Assembly: GCA_022447555.1 (NCBI GenBank)
Contig: JAKVBF010000012.1
Span: forward strand, 18,497 to 76,906
Direction: 5' to 3'
From: Mariniblastus sp.
GTDB taxonomy: Bacteria > Planctomycetota > Planctomycetia > Pirellulales > Pirellulaceae
Length of the DNA stretch: 58,410 bases
Below, one piece after another: positions 43,777 to 52,613 of the stretch (position 1 is the first letter of the stretch; each line of letters starts with the position of its first letter). The position numbers were made by a program, and so were the translations under genes. The notes beneath the pieces are model-generated. The model did no database searches, was not told where the DNA came from, and worked only from the letters and a program-made list of their open reading frames with translations.

Positions 43777-44323
43777 AGTTCAAAAGGATCGTTCCGGTAG
43801 CAGAATCAGAGTCCCCCCCTTCTTCCCATTGCCTGCGGATTTCACGAAGTCCGTAACAGCAAAGATCAAACTGCTCGCTAAGCCGCTCTAGGACCACTGG
43901 CTCGGGATCACTGCTTTGAGTGGGGTCGAGGCAGCTGGCAATTCGGTAAGCTCGTCGACCATGGGTGCAGTAGCTCTCAAATTGGTCATAGCGAGCGTCT
44001 TGGGACTCACTAGGTCGCCGCAACGCTTCCGGGTAAACGCCAGCCCAAAACAACGTGAAGTCCCCAATGTGTTGGTGGATCTTACGTTTCGCGTCACCCA
44101 GTCTTTCGGCAGCCTCTGATACCATTTCGGAAACACTGAGCAGGGGCTGTCCGTTGACAGAACGAACCGAATGGATCGTGTCGTTGCGAGCGAATCGTAT
44201 TAACAGGTCGCTCAGATAGTCGATCATGCGCGGATCGACTACGCCTAGTTGCGTTTGAAAAGTTGCCTCGGCGAGCCCGGCAAAATAGCGATGCATCGCC
44301 GACCTTTCAGGCCGTGCGGTCAC
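43775..44323 (-). CDS. Conserved hypothetical protein
   Basis: The protein has 182 residues. The GTG start at 44323 is supported by GGAGG seven bases upstream; an ATG nine codons later is the alternative. It is soluble and mainly helical, with no signal peptide or membrane segment. Features are an HRYFAGLAEATFQTQLGVVDPRMIDYLSDLL segment near the start, RFARNDTIHSVRS in the middle and CYGLREIRRQWE near the end. I recognise no enzyme family. It is probably a planctomycete-conserved protein, judged from its ordinary codon use and good start signal. Confidence 0.65.
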   Translation of the reverse strand: MTARPERSAMHRYFAGLAEATFQTQLGVVDPRMIDYLSDLLIRFARNDTIHSVRSVNGQPLLSVSEMVSEAAERLGDAKRKIHQHIGDFTLFWAGVYPEALRRPSESQDARYDQFESYCTHGRRAYRIASCLDPTQSSDPEPVVLERLSEQFDLCCYGLREIRRQWEEGGDSDSATGTILLN

Positions 44324-44533
44324 GTTTCTACCTCCGAAATGAAACTGCCTCTGTGTTTCAACTCTAGTTCCAACGTTTTGGATGAGTCAAGCCGTTTTGA
44401 AGCTTGCTACCATCCGGCGACCTAGAATAGCCCTTAAAAGTCGGATATTTAACGCAGGAGCAGAAACACGTCATCAGCATGGAATCGGTCAGGCATGGTT
44501 TTTCCCGTTTTTTAGTGATTGTTTTTTTGTATC

Positions 44534-45346
44534 TCACGCCTCAGGTTTTTTTAAGCCGGAGAGCATTTCTTTTGAGAAATCGACGACACTTTGGATGGCC
44601 GAGTCCCGATGACTGAGTGCCAATTCACCAATTCGCCGTACGATTGCCGAACCGACGATCACCCCGTCGGCAACCTCGGTCAGCATGGCGGCTTGTTTGG
44701 GGTGGCTAATCCCAAAGCCGACGCAAATCGGCGTTTCGGTTTGACGCCGAAGCTCACGTAGGTTGTCGGCCAATTCGGCTGGCAGCTCGCTTCGCTCTCC
44801 TGTGATTCCGGCGATCGATACGTAATAAATGAATCCTCTCGCGGTCTCTAAAATATGGGCCACCCGATCGGGAGCAGTGGTGGGTGTTATTAAAGGCACC
44901 AAACTTAGATCTCGTTGATCGCATAGGTCTCGCAATACTTCCGACTCGTCGCTTGGTAAATCAGGCACAATCAGCCCTGAGATACCAGACGCCTTCGATT
45001 GGTCAAGAAACGACTCGATACCGTGCCGGAAAATAATGGCATAGCTAACCATAGCAACTAATGGAAGACTGAGGGACGGCGAGACGCGCTGGACCATCTC
45101 AAGAATCTCATGGACCCGAACATGGTTTTTTAGCGCTCGCGTGTAGGACTCTTGAATCACAGGTCCGTCGGCGATTGGGTCGCTGTACGGGAACCCCAGT
45201 TCCACCAGATGGCATCCGGCTGAATCCAGTGCCGTCAGCAAATCCGCTGTGAATTCAAGGTTCGGGTCACCCGCTGTGACAAACGGCATGAACGCAACAC
45301 GTTGCTCTTTATTCAGTTTACGGAACAGTTCGTCGATTGCCGACAT
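44534..45346 (-). CDS. trpA: Tryptophan synthase alpha chain
   Basis: The protein has 270 residues. LVELGFPYSDPIADGPVIQ (about 49-67) carries the catalytic Glu and Asp; GLIVPDLPSDE, YYVSIAGITGER and CVGFGISHP follow in TIM-barrel order. The enzyme splits indole-3-glycerol phosphate and passes indole to TrpB. It starts 39 bases after the trpB stop, in a trpBA operon without other trp genes nearby. The 210 bases downstream of it hold nothing evident. Confidence 0.97.
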   Translation of the reverse strand: MSAIDELFRKLNKEQRVAFMPFVTAGDPNLEFTADLLTALDSAGCHLVELGFPYSDPIADGPVIQESYTRALKNHVRVHEILEMVQRVSPSLSLPLVAMVSYAIIFRHGIESFLDQSKASGISGLIVPDLPSDESEVLRDLCDQRDLSLVPLITPTTAPDRVAHILETARGFIYYVSIAGITGERSELPAELADNLRELRRQTETPICVGFGISHPKQAAMLTEVADGVIVGSAIVRRIGELALSHRDSAIQSVVDFSKEMLSGLKKPEA

Positions 45347-45385
45347 TGATGGCTCTATAAAGGGTGGTGTTTTAAAGGGTGTTGT

Positions 45386-46621
45386 TTACTTGGAATCAAT
45401 CAGACGTTGAATTTCTGCCGCATCTTTGTCGCCCCGCCCTGAGAGGCAGATAACGATCACGTCTTCTGGGTTGCGCTGGGCCGCTAGTTTCATGGTTGCG
45501 GCAATCGCATGGGACGTTTCCAGTGCAGGCAGAATACCCTCGGTTTTACACATCACATCAAAAGCGGCCAGCGCCTCATGATCCGTCACACTGTCGTACG
45601 AGACTCGCCCAGCAGCTTTCCAGTGGCTATGTTCCGGCCCGACACCTGGATAATCTAGCCCCGCTGACGCAGAGTGTACGTCTTCTGTCTGGCCATCAAT
45701 ATCTTGAAGGACGTAGCTGAAACTGCCGTGTAGGACGCCCGGTTCGCCGTGGCTTAAACTGGCCGCATGATTCCCGGGCTGTTCATTTCGCCCGCCGGCC
45801 TCAATCCCAATGAGTTCGACATCGGTAGTGGCCACGAACGGGTAAAACATTCCGGCGGCGTTGCTCCCGCCACCGACACAGGCCACTACGGTGTCTGGAA
45901 GGCGACCAATTGCGGTTTCAGATTGAGCGATCGTCTCACGCCCGATAACTGCTTGGAAGTCTCTAACAATTAAAGGAAACGGGTGAGGCCCGACCACGCT
46001 ACCGAGAATGTAATGCGTGTCGTCGACCGTAGACATCCAGTCTCGCATTGCCTGATTTACGGCATCCCGCAAAGTTCGCGAACCGCTGGTAACAGGGCAG
46101 ATTTCTGCTCCCATGAATCGCATGGCCCGAACGTTAGGCGCTTGGCGACGAACATCTTCTTCACCCATGTAGACGACACAGGGGATTCCGAAATGTGCAC
46201 AGGCCGTGGCTGTAGCGACGCCGTGTTGCCCAGCGCCCGTTTCGGCGATCACGCGTGTTTTTCCCATTCGACGGGTCAGCAGTGCTTGGCCTAATGTGTT
46301 GTTGATCTTGTGCGCGCCGGTGTGATTCAGATCTTCTCGTTTCAACCAGATTTGAGCGCCACCGCAATGTTCTGTCAGACGGCGGGCATAATAGAGTGGT
46401 GAAGGGCGACCCACAAAATTGTGCAACAAGTGGTCGAGTTCTTGTTGAAAAGCGGGGTCGCTGCAAGCCTTGGAATACGCATCGTTCAATTGGTCGAGCG
46501 CGGCAATTAAGGTTTCCGGCACGTAACGCCCCCCAAATTCACCAAATCGCCCTTCGGGGCTGGGCAGCTTGGCGTCAGGGTTTGGCTCTGGCAAATACGA
46601 ATGCGTCATGATTCTGTTCAT
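45386..46621 (-). CDS. trpB: Tryptophan synthase beta chain
   Basis: The protein has 411 residues (an ATG at codon 5 is an alternative start). [34 protein letters not shown] with the PLP lysine (about 102), [13 protein letters not shown] (about 125), [10 protein letters not shown] and the terminal CLSGRGDKD are all TrpB1-type. It condenses indole and serine to tryptophan with PLP. It is transcribed ahead of trpA, and the gap to mutM is divergent. Confidence 0.97.
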   Translation of the reverse strand: MNRIMTHSYLPEPNPDAKLPSPEGRFGEFGGRYVPETLIAALDQLNDAYSKACSDPAFQQELDHLLHNFVGRPSPLYYARRLTEHCGGAQIWLKREDLNHTGAHKINNTLGQALLTRRMGKTRVIAETGAGQHGVATATACAHFGIPCVVYMGEEDVRRQAPNVRAMRFMGAEICPVTSGSRTLRDAVNQAMRDWMSTVDDTHYILGSVVGPHPFPLIVRDFQAVIGRETIAQSETAIGRLPDTVVACVGGGSNAAGMFYPFVATTDVELIGIEAGGRNEQPGNHAASLSHGEPGVLHGSFSYVLQDIDGQTEDVHSASAGLDYPGVGPEHSHWKAAGRVSYDSVTDHEALAAFDVMCKTEGILPALETSHAIAATMKLAAQRNPEDVIVICLSGRGDKDAAEIQRLIDSK

Positions 46622-46642
46622 CTGGGGAGCAGGAAGAATCGA

Positions 46643-46670
46643 TTGTTAGAGTCGGTTAGGTTGCTGTCAA
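46643..46670 (-). promoter_or_regulatory. Candidate promoter of trpBA
   Basis: Read on the - strand, an exact TTGACA is followed after 16 bases by TAACAA, and the trpB ATG lies about 22 bases beyond. The -10 is poor, so support comes mainly from the perfect -35 and the position. Confidence 0.35.
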
Positions 46671-46829
46671 TATAGCCCGTTGCGAGGGGCAATCGATAAC
46701 TCATCCTAGTGTTGTTAATTAAAGCTTTTATCGGTTGTTAGGGTAGGTCAAATGTAATCACTACTGCGAGCGAGCGCCAATCGTTAGAATTCGGCTAATG
46801 AGTCCCCTGTCCCGTCTACCTTATTGACC

Positions 46830-47666
46830 ATGCCAGAATTACCCGAAGTGGAAACAATGCGCCGTGGAATCCTTGCGATTCAAGGCTCTATGATTGAGTC
46901 GGCTCAACGAACTCCGTGCGAAAAGCGGCCGATCTCAATTAAGCCTAGAATCGATCGTTTGCAACGTCGTGTTGTCGGAAAACGAATTCGATCGATTGAT
47001 CGGTTGGGAAAGCGGGTCGTGTTGCGTCTTGAGACGGATGACCGATTGATTTTCGAACCTCGGATGACGGGATTGGTGCTGATCGAAGATCCACCCAACC
47101 GAGAGCACTTGCGATTTGCCTTAGGGCTCGTCGATGGCCCAGTTGATACAGTGTTGTTTTGGGATCGCCGTGGACTTGGATGCATTACTTTGCTAACCGC
47201 GAAGCAATACCAAGGGAAGTTAACCGACGGAAGTCTTGGCCCCGACGCTCTGGAAATCACGCTCGACGAAATGCAACAACGTTTTCAGCAAAGCCGAGTC
47301 CCCGTTAAGGTCGCATTTTTGGATCAATCACGGGTTGCCGGCGTTGGGAACTTGTATGCCTCCGAGATCCTTCACTTGGCCAAAGTGCATCCAGGAACTC
47401 CTTGTAATAAGATTCGCAAGATTCAGTGGCGGCGGATTCATCGGTACATGAATGAGGTATTGCAGCTAGCGATCGAACACGAGGGCTCGACGCTATCAGA
47501 CGGAACTTACCGGAACGCGTTGAATGATCCAGGGGGATATCAAAATCAGCACCGCGTTTACGACCGCGAAGGCCAGCTTTGTCCGAACTGTCAAGGCGGC
47601 AAAATCCAGCGTATGGTTCAGGCGCAGCGAGCAACATTCTATTGCAAACGCTGTCAAAAAACTTGA
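46830..47666 (+). CDS. mutM: Formamidopyrimidine-DNA glycosylase
   Basis: The ATG at 46830 gives 278 residues beginning MPELPEVE. Processed Pro1 is the catalytic nucleophile, so the TTG two codons earlier is rejected. The conserved Lys near GKRIRSIDRLGKRVV, the helix-two-turn-helix and the C-terminal zinc finger (CPNCQGGKIQ...CKRC) are intact. It excises 8-oxoguanine and formamidopyrimidines in base-excision repair. The stop abuts the stop of the convergent histidine kinase gene exactly. Confidence 0.96.
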   Translation: MPELPEVETMRRGILAIQGSMIESAQRTPCEKRPISIKPRIDRLQRRVVGKRIRSIDRLGKRVVLRLETDDRLIFEPRMTGLVLIEDPPNREHLRFALGLVDGPVDTVLFWDRRGLGCITLLTAKQYQGKLTDGSLGPDALEITLDEMQQRFQQSRVPVKVAFLDQSRVAGVGNLYASEILHLAKVHPGTPCNKIRKIQWRRIHRYMNEVLQLAIEHEGSTLSDGTYRNALNDPGGYQNQHRVYDREGQLCPNCQGGKIQRMVQAQRATFYCKRCQKT

Positions 47667-48491
47667 TCAGCTCGTAGCGTTGGCATTCATTTGGTTGACG
47701 GCCCCCGATAATCCCCGGGCGTCGATCAAAGGTGATTGCTGTTTTTGGCTCACAGGGAGCTTGAGCGTAAAACAGGTTCCCCGGCCTACCGTGCTTTCGA
47801 CCCGAATTTTTCCGCCGTGAGCTTCGATGATGTTCTTACAAGAAGCAAGTCCTAGGCCTGTACCACCTTTACCTGAAGCGTCAGGACCATCTTTAGTGGA
47901 GAAGTAAGGCTGGAAAATCTTTCGGAGCTTGTCGGTCGGAATACCCGTCCCAAAATCTCTGACGGCGAGATTGACGTAGTTTCCCTCGGCATAGAGTCTG
48001 ACGATCAGCTGACCACCTTCCTGCATTGCCTGTCGTGCGTTGATAAGCAGGTTCAGCAAAACTTGCTGCAATTGATTGCCGACCGCTTGAATCTTGGGGA
48101 CCTCTTCAATTTGCATTTCTACTGAAATACGGTACTTGTTCAGCTCTCGCTCGAGTAACACCATGGTCTCTTCAATCAACTTGACCATATCAGTGGTTTC
48201 AAATTGATTGCTCCGGTTTCTTGCCATCCCCAAAACAGAATTGGTGATTTTATTGGCTCGCTCAGCTGCGTTGTAGATCTTGTCCAGTGCTTTGTCTCGA
48301 GTGGCGTCATCGCGATGACGCATCCCCATTTTGGCATAGTTGATGATGGTCATCAGCACGTTGTTGAATTCGTGGGTTGTCGTGCTGACCAGTTCACCCA
48401 GCGCCGTCAGGCGCTGCATCTGATCAATCCGTTGCTTTAGCAGGTTGTTTTCGTCGACAAGTTGCTCGAGTTGGGTTTGCTGGCTGTCCAT
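47667..48491 (-). CDS. Sensor histidine kinase, NtrB-like, no membrane domain
   Basis: The ATG at 48491 gives 274 residues (GTG one codon earlier possible). A short N-terminal coiled coil (about 5-27) leads to the HisKA H-box TTTHEFNNVLMTI (about 37-49) with the phosphoacceptor His. The ATPase domain has N-box NLLINARQAM (about 147), G1 VRDFGTGIPTDKL and G2 GKGGTGLGLASCKNIIEAHGG. There is no transmembrane segment or input domain, so the signal must arrive through the coiled coil or a partner protein. No response regulator gene is adjacent, so it is an orphan kinase. Confidence 0.9.
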   Translation of the reverse strand: MDSQQTQLEQLVDENNLLKQRIDQMQRLTALGELVSTTTHEFNNVLMTIINYAKMGMRHRDDATRDKALDKIYNAAERANKITNSVLGMARNRSNQFETTDMVKLIEETMVLLERELNKYRISVEMQIEEVPKIQAVGNQLQQVLLNLLINARQAMQEGGQLIVRLYAEGNYVNLAVRDFGTGIPTDKLRKIFQPYFSTKDGPDASGKGGTGLGLASCKNIIEAHGGKIRVESTVGRGTCFTLKLPVSQKQQSPLIDARGLSGAVNQMNANATS

Positions 48492-48700
48492 CACGGGCTG
48501 TCAATCCTTTCGCGGCCGTTAAATCTTTGGTAGTCCGACAACTTTACCTGACCGAATTGTCTTAAAGTGTTGTTGGTTAACGATTTAGAACACTAATGAT
48601 ATCGACCGATTCGTATGGGTTTCTAAAACCGAACTCGGTATAATCTGGCGACGACACAAGTTCTAACCCTCAAACCATTTGTTGCGGCATGGAGGCGGCA

Positions 48701-48979
48701 ATGACAACGTTAAATAGAAAAAACTCCGTAGAGCAGTTGGAAGTTTTGCTTGAGTTGGCAAAAGATATGGGTTACGAAGTTCGCTACGAGTCGCTTGGCG
48801 GTATTGGTGGAGGCACCTGCGAATATGCGGGTCGGAAATGCCTGTTTGTCGATCTTACCTTGGGGATTTTAGAACAGTTGGACTTCGTCAGCCGCTCACT
48901 GGGTAACGACCCGCAAGTGGCCCTCTATGAGATGACTCGAGACCAAGAATCAGCCTTACAAGTACGCAAAGCGGCTTGA
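48701..48979 (+). CDS. Small conserved hypothetical protein
   Basis: The ATG at 48701 gives 92 residues and has GGAGG five bases upstream. A start four codons earlier would place its own ATG in contact with that GGAGG, so it is unlikely. The short alpha/beta protein contains LELAKDMGYEVRYESLGGIGGGTCEYAGRK, then FVDLTLGILEQLDFVSRSL. No signal or known enzyme motif was found. The glycine-rich GGIGGG followed by Cys could be a ligand site. It is divergent from the NtrB-like kinase. Function unknown. Confidence 0.75.
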   Translation: MTTLNRKNSVEQLEVLLELAKDMGYEVRYESLGGIGGGTCEYAGRKCLFVDLTLGILEQLDFVSRSLGNDPQVALYEMTRDQESALQVRKAA

Positions 48980-49298
48980 TGGATCCCGCACGAAGCGATG
49001 GCGTTTAGAAATCTTGAATTTGGTACCAGCATCTAAGAAATTGATGCCAGCGACTAACAAAATCAGCACTGGTGCCAGTTGATGCATCGTTAAATCCTTG
49101 CTCCCATTTGCTTCAGATATTGGGTAGCACGACAGTTTCGAGATTGACTCATTTTACCGTGTTTGAGGCCAGCCATTGATTGGCGGCAATCACCGCCCCG
49201 TCAAATGTTTTGTATTCTCCTTCGACAAAAAACACCCGGAGTGGCAATTTGGATAGGGACAAAATCCTTGTATTTCAAGACATGTCGGCCACCTCTGA
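48980..49298. other. Gap of about 320 bases between hypothetical gene and nadD
   Basis: Apart from a possible 32-codon frame on the - strand at 49149-49247, I see no gene, RNA or clear hairpin here. It is the shared 3' region of two convergent genes. Confidence 0.5.
49149..49247 (-). CDS. Possible small peptide or gene remnant downstream of nadD
   Basis: A 32-codon frame with a TTG start and TGA stop encodes LPLRVFFVEGEYKTF followed by DGAVIAANQWLASNTVK. The composition looks coding, with alternating strand and amphipathic helix and a Trp, unlike random intergenic sequence. A stop lies about nine codons upstream in frame and there is no ATG. It may be a very small protein, the tail of a decayed gene or chance. 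No Shine-Dalgarno is visible before the TTG. Confidence 0.25.
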   Translation of the reverse strand: MPLRVFFVEGEYKTFDGAVIAANQWLASNTVK

Positions 49299-49907
49299 TT
49301 AACTCCGGTAAAGTTTCTTAGTCTCGATGTATTTTTCTACAGCCCGCGGCATTAAGTAACGAATACTTTTTGATTCGCCGGTTCTCGCTCGAATCTCGGT
49401 GCCACTGATATCAATCTGTCGCGTTGTAAGTTCGTGGTCGCGTATCTGCTGCATGCATTCTGGGCTGGTAAAAGGCTCCAAACAGGTTAAATCGACTGGC
49501 CCTGACCCAGGGCGGTTGACAATCAGTGGTGTCGCCAGTGAGCAGATGGTTGTCGGGTCTTTCCAATTCGGAAAGCCGGCTAACGTATCGGCCCCCATAA
49601 GAAGCAGAAATTCATCTTCTGGCGACCCCTCCGTGAGCGTTAAAAGTGTGTCGACCGTGTAGCTCACTCCGCCACGATCAATTTCTAACATAGAGATTTC
49701 AAAGGCTTCGTGACCCGCCAGTGCCAAAGAGAGCATCGCGATCCGGTCCTTATCCTTAGCCACGGGTCCCTGCTCCTTAAAAGGCCCAATGGCGCTGGGT
49801 AGGAACAGCACCCGATCGAGATTCGCCTGCTCGCGGCATTGTTCAGCTGCCAATAAGTGGCCATAGTGAACAGGGTCAAACGAACCACCAAAAACACCAA
49901 CACGCAC
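49299..49907 (-). CDS. nadD: Nicotinate-nucleotide adenylyltransferase
   Basis: The GTG at 49907, with AAGGAA about seven bases upstream, gives 202 residues starting just before GVFGGSFDPVHYGHLLAAE. The frame remains open to 50345 but the extra part overlaps priA on the other strand and has no family resemblance. The nucleotidyltransferase signature GGSFDPVHYGH, VLFLPSAIGPFK, LLMGADTLAGFPNWKDP and ISGTEIRARTGESKSIRYLMP are all NadD. It adenylates nicotinate mononucleotide to deamido-NAD. It is divergent from priA. Confidence 0.94.
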   Translation of the reverse strand: MRVGVFGGSFDPVHYGHLLAAEQCREQANLDRVLFLPSAIGPFKEQGPVAKDKDRIAMLSLALAGHEAFEISMLEIDRGGVSYTVDTLLTLTEGSPEDEFLLLMGADTLAGFPNWKDPTTICSLATPLIVNRPGSGPVDLTCLEPFTSPECMQQIRDHELTTRQIDISGTEIRARTGESKSIRYLMPRAVEKYIETKKLYRS

Positions 49908-50045
49908 AGCGATATTCCTTGATTGAAAAACATGTTTTTCCGAGCGTAGCAAAATGAACCTGCAAAAGCTACCGACGATTCTCGTTCTCGGTGAGGTTGA
50001 GGCTTGAGAGCCCCGTCGGCGGACGTTTTCTGGTATGTTGAGCAA

Positions 50046-50067
50046 ATCACGATGTGATGTCATCACA
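50046..50067. promoter_or_regulatory. Overlapping palindromic half-sites in the nadD-priA divergent region
   Basis: ATCAC, GTGAT and ATCAC follow one another with 3-base spacers, making two overlapping perfect inverted repeats. The longer one is TGTGATG-T-CATCACA. It lies 23 bases before the priA start, suiting an operator. It resembles a CRP/FNR-type site but its spacer is one base short. Confidence 0.4.
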
Positions 50068-50089
50068 GGGCGCCCCGTAACTGACAACG

Positions 50090-52396
50090 TTGATTGTGAC
50101 GAAGCAAAACCAACTTTTCGATACCACACCGGAACCGTGGAGGCTAGACGATCAAGACGATTGGCTGGCTGCGCGCGTCGTTTTTTCACAGGCGCCTTAC
50201 GGCCCTTACGATTACCAGGTTCCATCCAATCTAGAGCAACAAGTTCGCGCGGGTGTCCGGCTAACTGTTCCGCTGGGGCGCGGTAATCGTGCGCGGCAAG
50301 CCTACTGCATTGACGTGATTGGCCCGTTTCATCCGCTGGCTTCAACGGTGAACCCCCAGCGACTCAAGCCGCTGACCAGCGTTTTGGATGAGCAGCCCAT
50401 TCTTGATGAATCATTGCTCGAGCTGGCGAAATGGATTAGTGATTACTACGTCTGCCCTTTAGGGAATGTGATCGAAACAGTGGTTCCAACAGGTATTCGC
50501 GAAGGGAGTGGAACCCGTGAAATGCTGTTCCTTGCCTTAGCCGATGGGCTCGCTGAGCAATTAGCGGATTTAAAACTCTCACCCAAACAAAGAGCGATCT
50601 TAGAGACGCTTGCCGCGGGTGGCTCTGATTGGACGCCACGTGAGCTTGCGGACACTGTCGGTTGCACCCAAGGTCCGATTACAGCCCTGCGAAAAAAAGG
50701 GTGGATTACGAGTTCATCTAGGAGGGTACGTCAGCTTTCGCACGAAATACCAAAAGAGAAAAAAGAACAGGATCTGGATCTCAACAAAGATCAGCAGCAA
50801 GCGTTGGATTCGATCGAGGCCGTCATAGAGCAAAGTGAGTATCGAAGCTTCCTGATGCACGGCATCACTGGAAGTGGAAAAACGGAAGTTTATATTCGAG
50901 CGATTCAGAAGATCGTGGAGTACGGTCGACAGGCGATTGTTCTGGTGCCTGAAATCAGCTTGACGCCCCAAACACGACAGCGGTTTCGAGCCAGATTTGA
51001 GCGAGTGGCCGTTTTGCATAGTCATTTAACCGCAGCCCAACGAGCGTGGCACTGGAATGAGATTGCCAATGGAAACGTTCAAGTAATTATTGGCGCACGA
51101 AGCGCTATTTTCGCCCCGACTCCTAATTTAGGGCTCATCGTATTAGATGAGGAACATGACGGCTCTTTTAAACAAGATAAGGCGCCTCGTTACCACGCCC
51201 GTGAGGTGGCTGTCTGGAGGGCGAAGCGAGCTAAGATTCCGATGATTCTAGGGTCGGCGACACCAGCCCTCGAGAGTTGGAATCGGGCATCGACAGGAGA
51301 ATTCGATCTTTTAAGCCTGCCTCGGCGGGTGCTTGATTTACCCTTACCGGACGTGGCAACGATCGATCTACGCGTGGATTTTGGTAATCGAAAATCACGA
51401 GGTGCGATCAGTCAGAAGCTTCGTCAAGAAATTAGGAGCTCACTCAATCAGGGCGGGCAAGTGATTTTGTTACTCAATCGGCGAGGGTTCGCGACGCGCA
51501 TTCAATGCCCTGCGTGCGGGCACGTCGAGTACTGCCCGGATTGTTCTATCCCGATGACCCACCATCGCGATGGGAGTAAGGCTGTTTGTCACTATTGCGA
51601 TTACCAGATTTCAGAGCCTCAGTTTTGTACCGAATGTGGGTACGCGGCGATTCGGCTTGCTGGTATGGGGACCCAAAAACTAGAGCAGGAAGTACAAGCG
51701 ATCTTTCCTGATGTTCCCTGCATGAGAATGGATACCGACACGATGCGAAAGCCCGGGAGCCATGAACTGGCTCTATCCGAGTTCCGGGAGGGTAAAATCA
51801 AAATACTGCTGGGCACTCAGATGATTGCCAAGGGACTGGATTTCCCCAACGTGACCTTAGTCGGCGTTATCAACGCCGATACGGCTTTGCATTTTCCCGA
51901 CTTTCGCGCCAGTGAACGTACGTTTGGTTTGGTCACTCAAGTTGCCGGTCGAAGTGGACGAGGGCCTAAAGGAGGGCGCGTGTTGGTCCAAACCTTTAGT
52001 CCCGATAATCCAGCAATTATGGCGGCGACGAAACACGATTACCTAGGGTTTGCAGCCGGGGAAATTCCCAATCGAGAAGCGTTTGGCTACCCTCCCTTTG
52101 GGCTGCTGGCTAGAGTGGTAATTAGGAGTGAGTCTCAGGAGCGAGCCAAGCAGATGGGTGAACACATTACGGCGGCCATTCAGCAGGCGGCTGACGAGCT
52201 ACAGACAGAAATTGTGGTTCTTGGTCCCGCGCCGGCGCCGGTGGAGAAATTGCGCGGTAAGCACCGTTTTCATATCTTGATTCGCTCAGCAATCGATTCC
52301 CCGTTACAGCCTGTGATTCGTCGCGCGTCGGCGATGGTGCAAGCAGCTGACGAGGTTCAGTGGATCGTTGATGTTGACCCGATCGATATGCTTTAA
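50090..52396 (+). CDS. priA: Primosomal replication restart helicase PriA
   Basis: The protein has 768 residues from TTG at 50090 (GTG at 50096 is an alternative; no ATG is available near the domain start). The N-terminal DNA-binding domain contains VFSQAPYGPYDYQVP. Walker A is HGITGSGKTEVY (about 258), the DEEH box is LDEEHDGSFKQDKAPRY (about 354), and the zinc-binding cysteines run CPACGHVEYCPDC...CHYC...CTEC (about 473-517). Helicase motifs QMIAKGLDFPNV and QVAGRSGRG follow. It reloads the replisome at stalled forks. Confidence 0.95.
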   Translation: MIVTKQNQLFDTTPEPWRLDDQDDWLAARVVFSQAPYGPYDYQVPSNLEQQVRAGVRLTVPLGRGNRARQAYCIDVIGPFHPLASTVNPQRLKPLTSVLDEQPILDESLLELAKWISDYYVCPLGNVIETVVPTGIREGSGTREMLFLALADGLAEQLADLKLSPKQRAILETLAAGGSDWTPRELADTVGCTQGPITALRKKGWITSSSRRVRQLSHEIPKEKKEQDLDLNKDQQQALDSIEAVIEQSEYRSFLMHGITGSGKTEVYIRAIQKIVEYGRQAIVLVPEISLTPQTRQRFRARFERVAVLHSHLTAAQRAWHWNEIANGNVQVIIGARSAIFAPTPNLGLIVLDEEHDGSFKQDKAPRYHAREVAVWRAKRAKIPMILGSATPALESWNRASTGEFDLLSLPRRVLDLPLPDVATIDLRVDFGNRKSRGAISQKLRQEIRSSLNQGGQVILLLNRRGFATRIQCPACGHVEYCPDCSIPMTHHRDGSKAVCHYCDYQISEPQFCTECGYAAIRLAGMGTQKLEQEVQAIFPDVPCMRMDTDTMRKPGSHELALSEFREGKIKILLGTQMIAKGLDFPNVTLVGVINADTALHFPDFRASERTFGLVTQVAGRSGRGPKGGRVLVQTFSPDNPAIMAATKHDYLGFAAGEIPNREAFGYPPFGLLARVVIRSESQERAKQMGEHITAAIQQAADELQTEIVVLGPAPAPVEKLRGKHRFHILIRSAIDSPLQPVIRRASAMVQAADEVQWIVDVDPIDML

Positions 52397-52613
52397 CAGA
52401 TTTTCCCAACTGTCTAGGGTGAAAAAACGCCAGCATTGCCGGGGTGCGCTCGGGTCTCTGCGGTTTTCCCCGCGTAAATCAGCGTAAATGAACCTAGAAC
52501 GACAGCGTTCATTTGAGCAGCGGTTTAACTGATCTAGTGAGCCATCTTCAGTGGTTCTACAATACAGGGATAGAACCCCCCCATATCCAGTTCACCCGAT
52601 TCGAACTTCTGCA

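Noticed and set aside
49908-50345. N-terminal extension of the nadD frame (about 146 extra residues)
   Set aside because: It overlaps the start of priA on the other strand, lacks family similarity, and a GTG with a good upstream AAGGAA gives the normal NadD length.
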